This document shows positions 57,240 through 64,000 of a stretch of 64,000 nt of DNA, piece by piece (positions within the stretch are counted from its first letter, which is position 1; each line of letters opens with the position of its first letter). The position numbers and the translations under genes were made by a program. Under the pieces are notes generated by a model. The model had not been told where the DNA came from and ran no database searches. It was given only the letters and a program-made list of their open reading frames with translations. This stretch comes from Microbacterium sediminis (GTDB lineage Bacteria; Actinomycetota; Actinomycetes; Actinomycetales; Microbacteriaceae): positions 2,480,001 to 2,544,000 of the forward strand of contig NZ_CP038256.1 in assembly GCF_004564075.1 (NCBI RefSeq). The letters are read 5' to 3'.

Positions 57240-57647
57240 TCAAAGCTCGAGCGCACGCAACAGGTCGTCGGGCGAGGCCTGCATCGGGTGCGGGCCGGCG
57301 ATGTCGATGAACACCGTGGTGATCTCGTCGCCGTGCACCGTGAGGAAGGTGCGCAGCCAGTCGGGCGAGTACACGCCGAACGCCGGCGGCAGGTTGGCGG
57401 GCTTGTGGCGCACGTCGCTGAACAGCAGCAGCGCCACATCGCCGGTGGCCGGATCGCGGAAGGTCCAGACCTCGCCGCCCTCGAGGGGGTTGTCGCGCGG
57501 GCCGGCCTTGATGAGCGGCACGATCGTGTTGCCGTGGCGCAGCGCGAGCGCGACGGCGGCCATGTCCTGCTTCTCCAGGGCGAGCGCGAGGGCCTCCGAG
57601 CGGACGTCCTTGTCGGTCAGCTTGGCGGGCTTGCGCTTCTTGGCCAT
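57240..57647 (-). CDS. SseB-like conserved protein
   Basis: A 135-residue protein with a basic start (AKKRKPAKLTDKDVRSEAL). The part VALALRHGNTIVPLIKAG...GEVWTFRDPATGDVALLLFSDVRHKPANLP resembles the SseB N-terminal fold (P-x-x-x-DxxT-x-x-LxxFTD), and the end VTVFIDIAGPHPMQASPDDLL fits as well. Function unknown. ATG 57647 was chosen; longer in-frame sequence upstream is shadow of the carboxypeptidase gene. It lies 34 bases after the carboxypeptidase stop site on the same strand. Confidence 0.65.
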   Translation of the reverse strand: MAKKRKPAKLTDKDVRSEALALALEKQDMAAVALALRHGNTIVPLIKAGPRDNPLEGGEVWTFRDPATGDVALLLFSDVRHKPANLPPAFGVYSPDWLRTFLTVHGDEITTVFIDIAGPHPMQASPDDLLRALEL

Positions 57648-57681
57648 GCGTTCCAGCGTACGCGGCGGGCGCGGCGATCCC

Positions 57682-58611
57682 TCAGTACGTGGCAGCCGAC
57701 GGCAGCCCGAAGAACTCCTCGAGCGTGTGGTATCCGCCCTCGTGGTAGGCCGTGGCGAGCTCCACGCCCACGTACCGCAGGTGCCACGGCTCGGCCACGT
57801 AGCCCGTCGTGCCGGTGGCGCCGTCCTCGTAGCGCACGATCCAGCCGAAGCGCCACGCGTTCTGCGCCGTCCACTCCGCCTGCCGCGTGCCGCCGAACTC
57901 CCCCAGCGTGCCGCAGCCGGGATCGCACGCCACCACGTCGGCGGCGAGCCCGGTCTGGTGCTCGCTGTACCCGGGGCGCGCCGAGACGTCGTCGGCGCCG
58001 TCGCGTCCGCGCATCGCCACCTGCGAGCCGTAGGCCGACACCTGCGTCTGGTACGAGCGGAACCCGCTGTCCAGCGCGATGCGGCCCGCCCCCTCCGCGG
58101 CCGCGGCCTGCACGAGCGCATCGAGCGCACCGGCCGCCTCAGCGGCGAGGGAGCGGCCCGACACGGCGGGCGCCGCCGGGTACCCCATCGCGTCGGGGGC
58201 GTAGTCGATCGGCACGAGCGGGCGCTGCTTGTTCACCACCACCCACGGCCAGCGCGCGTCGTCGAGCGGCACACACGGCGCCGCGCCGGCCGCCACCTGC
58301 TCGCGGAACGACTCGGCCCCGCCGAACGCGGCGACCACGGCCGGGGCGTCACCCGACTGCAGTGCGTCGGTCACGGCCGTCTGCGCGCACGGCTCCACCG
58401 CCGCGACCTGCGCGATCGCGGGCACGGGCAGCTCGCCGACCCCGACCGGTGCGGGCGGCGCCGCGACCTCCGCGTCGGCCCCGGTCGTGCCCATCCCGCC
58501 CGCGACGCCCGCGCCGAGCACGACCCCCGCCACGGCCGACAGCGCCAGCGCGCCGAGCAGCCAGCGGCGACCGCCGCGCGGGGCGCGGTGCTGGGCCAGC
58601 GGAGAGGTCAT
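57682..58611 (-). CDS. D-alanyl-D-alanine carboxypeptidase, VanY/M15B type
   Basis: A 309-residue secreted or anchored protein: N-terminal basic region and one hydrophobic span (WLLGALALSAVAGVVLGAGVAGG). The peptidase part has the M15 zinc motif SEHQTGLAADVV (His and Asp) and EPWHLRYVG (catalytic Glu and His), as in VanY, plus GRIALDSGFRSYQTQV. It removes the terminal D-Ala from peptidoglycan stem peptides. A ~100-residue alanine-rich stalk with two Cys precedes it. Next to it lies a second membrane-anchored extracellular protein, 10 bases upstream. Confidence 0.9.
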   Translation of the reverse strand: MTSPLAQHRAPRGGRRWLLGALALSAVAGVVLGAGVAGGMGTTGADAEVAAPPAPVGVGELPVPAIAQVAAVEPCAQTAVTDALQSGDAPAVVAAFGGAESFREQVAAGAAPCVPLDDARWPWVVVNKQRPLVPIDYAPDAMGYPAAPAVSGRSLAAEAAGALDALVQAAAAEGAGRIALDSGFRSYQTQVSAYGSQVAMRGRDGADDVSARPGYSEHQTGLAADVVACDPGCGTLGEFGGTRQAEWTAQNAWRFGWIVRYEDGATGTTGYVAEPWHLRYVGVELATAYHEGGYHTLEEFFGLPSAATY

Positions 58612-58621
58612 CGGCGCTCGG

Positions 58622-59287
58622 TCACCCCAGGATGAAGTACGCGGTCCACGGCGAATCCACGCCGCCGATCGAGACGTTCAGGTGATACGACGCGCCCCCG
58701 CCCGGCGCCCGCGGCCGGTCGGCGGAGTCACACGTGTCCTCGCGCGAGCGGGTGCGGTCCCACACCAGCGGCTCGGAGCTCGTGACCTCCTGGCCCGCCG
58801 CGAGCGTGACGATCATCTCGGCCGGGTCGCTCTGGCAGTGCGTGGAGTTCCACCACAGGTCGCTGCCGCTGGTGATCTCGAACCGCTGCTGGTTGGTGCC
58901 GACGTTGAAGGTGCAGTCCACCGATCCCGTGTTCTTCAACCGGATCGACAGCTGCGGATTCTCATCCCAGGCGTACCACTCCTTGTCGGTAACCGGAGAG
59001 ACCTCGATCACCTTGGGGTCGCACGGCTTCGGCCCCGTATCCTCCGTCTCGGTCGGCTTGGGCTCGGGGGTGGGCGAGTCGGTCGGCGCCGACGTCGGAT
59101 CGCCCGTGGGCAGCGGCGTGCTCACCGTCTCGTCGCCCTCCGGCGCCGCGAACATATCGGCGATCAGCCGCCACGGCTGCGCGATCACCGCCCACACGAT
59201 GCCGCCGATCAGCGCGAGCGCGATGAGCAGCACGAACAGCCGTCTGCGCCGGTAGACGGCGGGGGTGGGACGGCGGGTGGCGGTCAC
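58622..59287 (-). CDS. Membrane-anchored extracellular protein with Thr/Pro stalk
   Basis: A 221-residue protein: basic cytoplasmic tail (TATRRPTPAVYRRRR), one span (LFVLLIALALIGGIVWAVIA), a Thr/Pro/Glu stalk (TSAPTDSPTPEPKPTETEDT) and a beta-rich domain with four Cys (KPCDPKVIEVSPVTD, LKNTGSVDCTFNVG, HCQSDP, DTCDSA). The layout is of DUF4232-like actinobacterial surface proteins. It probably sits at the cell wall; the neighbouring VanY-like enzyme follows by 10 bases. GTG at 59287 is the start. Confidence 0.75.
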   Translation of the reverse strand: MTATRRPTPAVYRRRRLFVLLIALALIGGIVWAVIAQPWRLIADMFAAPEGDETVSTPLPTGDPTSAPTDSPTPEPKPTETEDTGPKPCDPKVIEVSPVTDKEWYAWDENPQLSIRLKNTGSVDCTFNVGTNQQRFEITSGSDLWWNSTHCQSDPAEMIVTLAAGQEVTSSEPLVWDRTRSREDTCDSADRPRAPGGGASYHLNVSIGGVDSPWTAYFILG

Positions 59288-59323
59288 GGTTCCAGGGTAT
59301 GTCGGCGGCTCGACCGGCGAGCC

Positions 59324-59824
59324 CTACAGCCGCTTGAGCATGCGCGTGTTGCCGAGGGTGTTCGGCTTCACGTGCGCCAGGTCGAGGAACTCCGCCACGC
59401 CCTCGTCGGGACTGCGCACGAGCTGCGAGTACACGTCGGGGTCGACGATCTGCTCGGCGATCGGCGCGAAGCCGCGCCGAGTGAAGAAGTCGACCTCGAA
59501 GGTCAGGCAGAACAGGCGGGTCACGCCGAGCTCGCGCGCGTTGTCCTCCAGGCGCTCCACGATCCGCCGGCCGACGCCGCGGTGCAGCCAGTCGTCGCGC
59601 ACGATGAGCGTGCGCACCTCGGCCAGGTCCTCCCACATCACGTGCAGGGCGCCGCAGCCGATGACGCGCCCCTCGGCCTCCGCGACGACGAACTCGTGCG
59701 TGGCCTCGTACAGCACCACGAGGTCCTTGCCGAGCAGGATGCGTCGCTGCACGTACGGCTCGAGCAAGTCGCGGATCTGCACGATGTCGGCCGTGCGGGC
59801 GGGCCGCACCAGGAACTCGGTCAT
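59324..59824 (-). CDS. argA: Amino-acid N-acetyltransferase, short NAGS type
   Basis: A 166-residue GNAT enzyme: LVRPARTADIVQIRDLLEPYVQRRILLGKDLVVLYEATHEFVVAE, acetyl-CoA loop DDWLHRGVGRRIVERLE (R/Q-x-x-G-x-G/A), and RLFCLTFEVDFFTRRGFAPI. This matches the short N-acetylglutamate synthase of Mycobacterium tuberculosis (Rv2747), the first enzyme of arginine biosynthesis. ATG 59824 fits the family start. It ends 36 bases from the anchored protein gene. Confidence 0.85.
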   Translation of the reverse strand: MTEFLVRPARTADIVQIRDLLEPYVQRRILLGKDLVVLYEATHEFVVAEAEGRVIGCGALHVMWEDLAEVRTLIVRDDWLHRGVGRRIVERLEDNARELGVTRLFCLTFEVDFFTRRGFAPIAEQIVDPDVYSQLVRSPDEGVAEFLDLAHVKPNTLGNTRMLKRL

Positions 59825-59924
59825 CGTTCCAGCGTATTGGCCGGATCCTCGACGCCACCTGCGCGGGGCCGGGGGATGTCGCGGATAGAGTCCTCGGGTA
59901 CGTCCCCGCCGTCGAAGAGGTCTC

Positions 59925-60986
59925 ATGTCGTCACCGGAACCGCAGCCAGGGCAGCGCGTGGTGATCCGCTATTCCGACAACGGATCGCCGACCGATGCCG
60001 TCGGCTCCGTCGCCGGGACGTCCGCGGACGCCGTCACGGTCACCACCAAGCGGGGGCCGGTCACGATCGCCCGCGACGCGATCCTGCTCGTGCACGAGCT
60101 GCCGCCGGCGCCGACCCGGCCCGGCGCGCTGCACCAGATCGTCTCGGCGGAGGACCTGCAGCGCATCGCCGCGAGCACGTGGCTGCCGGCGGACTCCGCC
60201 TGGCTCAACGCCGAGAACCTGCGCCGCGAGGAGCTGGACGACGATGCCACCCCGCTGCAGGCGGGCTGGCTGCTGCGCGCCAACGGCGGCGTCACCCATC
60301 GCGCGAACTCCGCGCTGCCGCTGGCCGATCCCGGCCTGCCGCCGGAGACCGCACTGGATCTCGTCACGGCCTGGTACGCCGAGCGCGACGCGAAGCCGGC
60401 GTTCCTCATCCACTCCTCGGCCGGCACGACCGATCTGGCGCCGGCGTGCGCCGCGATCGCCGGCCACTTCCGCGGCGCGGGGCTCGTGCCCTCGACGCCG
60501 TCGCTCGTGCTCACGGCCGCGACCCGCGAGGTCGCCGCCGGCGCCGGCCGCCCCTCGGAGGCCGCGCCGTCGGGCCTGGAGATCGTCGAGCACGACGAGC
60601 CGCACGACCTGCACTTCGCGGCCTGGGGCCGCCCCCGCGGGTCTGCGGAGCACGACGCCTACCGCACGCTGCTGCTCAGCCCCGAATCGCGCACGTTCTT
60701 CTCGGCCGTCGCGCGCCGGCCCGACGGATCGTCGTCGCTCGTCGGCGTGGTCCGCCTGGCCGTGTCGCACAAGTGGGCCGTGATCTCGGATCTCGTGGTC
60801 GCGCCGGAGCTGCGGCGGCGCGGCGCCGGCCGGGCGCTCGTGCGCGCGGCCGCGGCCGGGGCCGCCGTGCGCGGGGTGCGGTCGGCGCTCGTGCAGGTCG
60901 ACGCCGCGAACGAGGCCTCGCTCGGGCTGATGGCCTCGCTCGGCTTCACGGAGCACCACCGGTACTGGTACGCCGTCGCGGGGTGA
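59925..60986 (+). CDS. Two-part GNAT acetyltransferase
   Basis: A 353-residue protein. Residues 1-55 form an SH3-like barrel (QRVVIRYSDNGSPTDAVGSVAGTSADAVTVTTKRGPVTI), as in a known actinobacterial GNAT group. The C-terminal ~120 residues are the acetyltransferase (SLVGVVRLAVSHKWAVISDLVVAPELRRRGAGRALVRAAAAGA; VQVDAANEASLGLMASLGFTEHHRYWY). The middle is a degenerate first GNAT-like part (WLRANGGVTHRANSALPL), also typical. Substrate unknown. It is divergent from argA. Confidence 0.82.
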   Translation: MSSPEPQPGQRVVIRYSDNGSPTDAVGSVAGTSADAVTVTTKRGPVTIARDAILLVHELPPAPTRPGALHQIVSAEDLQRIAASTWLPADSAWLNAENLRREELDDDATPLQAGWLLRANGGVTHRANSALPLADPGLPPETALDLVTAWYAERDAKPAFLIHSSAGTTDLAPACAAIAGHFRGAGLVPSTPSLVLTAATREVAAGAGRPSEAAPSGLEIVEHDEPHDLHFAAWGRPRGSAEHDAYRTLLLSPESRTFFSAVARRPDGSSSLVGVVRLAVSHKWAVISDLVVAPELRRRGAGRALVRAAAAGAAVRGVRSALVQVDAANEASLGLMASLGFTEHHRYWYAVAG

Positions 60987-61004
60987 GGCCGGGCGGTCTC
61001 GACT

Positions 61005-61077
61005 CGCTTCGCTCGCTCGACCCGTCTCCGCTCCGGCGCTGCGCGCCTCCGGTCGACGAGCCGCGGGTCCCGGTGCC
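61005..61077. repeat. Dispersed intergenic repeat, third copy (reverse)
   Basis: GGTCTCGACTCGCTTCGCTC, GCTCGACCCGTCTCCGCTCC and GGTCGACGAGCCGCGGG are the reverse complement of the element at 8142-8203 and 26227-26305. Confidence 0.7.
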
Positions 61078-61104
61078 GTCGACCACCGGAGGCCCGGGGA
61101 ACGC

Positions 61105-61136
61105 CGAAGGGCGGCCCCGGATGGGACCGCCCTTCG
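61105..61136. terminator. Bidirectional hairpin between GNAT and clpC genes
   Basis: CGAAGGGCGG and CCGCCCTTCG form a perfect 10-bp stem with a 12-base loop, 15 bases after clpC ends and 118 after the GNAT gene. Confidence 0.8.
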
Positions 61137-61151
61137 TGCGTGCGGGTGGGA

Positions 61152-63671
<2,520 letters not shown>

Positions 63672-63941
63672 GTCACTCCTCCGGGCACTAAGCCATATCC
63701 GGCACTTGGCCTTCGGGACGAGGGGTGCACGACACGCACCTCACGCCATGGATCCACCGTAACCACGGATCATCAGGCGGGCGCTCGTGTTCGCCGTGGG
63801 CATATCCAGGCTCGATCCTGCGTTGAGGGTCCACGCAATGTTCCGTCACATGGCGCCGACAGGCCGTGATCGGATCTACCGTTGTCGATCGTGCCCTTGC
63901 GCACGTCCGTGCCTCTGCGCACTTCCCGAACCAGGAGAACC

Positions 63942-64000
63942 ATGAGCACCACCACCACCGCGAGAAAGGCGCGCGCGAAGCGGCCCTTCTACGCGTCCTT
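63942..64000 (+). CDS. Start of a gene cut by the right edge
   Basis: Nineteen codons from an ATG with ribosome site CCAGGAGAACC: MSTTTTARKARAKRPFYAS. A basic cytoplasmic-looking leader of this kind is common before a membrane span, so a membrane protein may follow. The 270-base gap to clpC holds the divergent promoters; no other gene is seen there. Confidence 0.55.
   Translation, partial: MSTTTTARKARAKRPFYAS

Noticed and set aside
63789..63801. GTTCGCC-GTGGGC upstream of clpC as a ClgR box
   Set aside because: Only the left half resembles the actinobacterial ClgR consensus; the right half does not mirror it.

Overview
The window looks like a chromosome segment of a high-GC actinobacterium, most probably Microbacteriaceae (Microbacterium-like). 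The reasons are very GC-rich third codon positions, many GTG starts and 4-bp ATGA/GTGA overlaps, the lhr-nei2 pair, a MetPS-type NSS transporter with its tiny subunit, an ECF sigma/DGPF pair, mycothiol-type ArsC enzymes, CmtR-type metal sensors and ClpC. The species call is an inference from gene content; no rRNA is present.

Layout. 1-5 kb: a partial secreted lamin-tail-domain protein and a large membrane protein. 5-11 kb: helicase Lhr overlapping a Nei2/Fpg DNA glycosylase, then a tandem-repeat array. 11-22.8 kb: housekeeping and small accessory genes: a YitT protein, a hexapeptide protein, a LysR-like effector domain with no HTH, a TspO-like protein, a TetR/SDR pair around a clear palindromic operator, metPS, a small alarmone synthetase, a MetE-like enzyme, two MGxLxYG paralogues, and an SRPBCC/DUF6766/DUF892 group. 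23-28 kb: a sugar ABC importer (binding protein plus two permeases), then an ECF sigma/YCII pair.

28-40 kb is a metal and metalloid resistance region. It starts with a collapsed alcohol dehydrogenase remnant, then cmtR-CDF exporter and a small acidic protein. The arsenic locus follows: aquaporin-arsR on the minus strand, diverging from flavoprotein-GNAT-MFS-(ArsR-ArsC fusion)-arsC-arsC. Two kinds of short palindromic operator can be read there: ATCGA-N6-TCGAT for the stand-alone arsR, and ATAGAY-N4-GTCTAT for the fusion. From about 36.1 kb base composition and codon use shift towards lower GC. A second cmtR leads a coupled operon of P1B-ATPase, cadD, lspA and a thioredoxin-like protein. It runs head-on into an integrase (frameshifted)-XRE-zinc-ribbon recombinase-like cassette at 39.9-43.3 kb, with two matching 15-bp palindromes beside it. 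I read 36.1-43.6 kb as acquired DNA.

43.6-54.3 kb: small regulators and accessory genes: an ArsR/AHSA1 pair with an operator over the start codon, an MHS transporter, a Cys/Met-rich copper-storage-like protein, YaeQ, an AraC regulator and a DUF2000 gene separated by a methyltransferase inside a 27-bp direct repeat, a PD-(D/E)XK nuclease fused to an unknown domain, and tRNA-Ser(CGA). 54-64 kb: a drug-type MFS exporter, radA, a VanY-like carboxypeptidase, GNAT enzymes, clpC and the first codons of one more gene.
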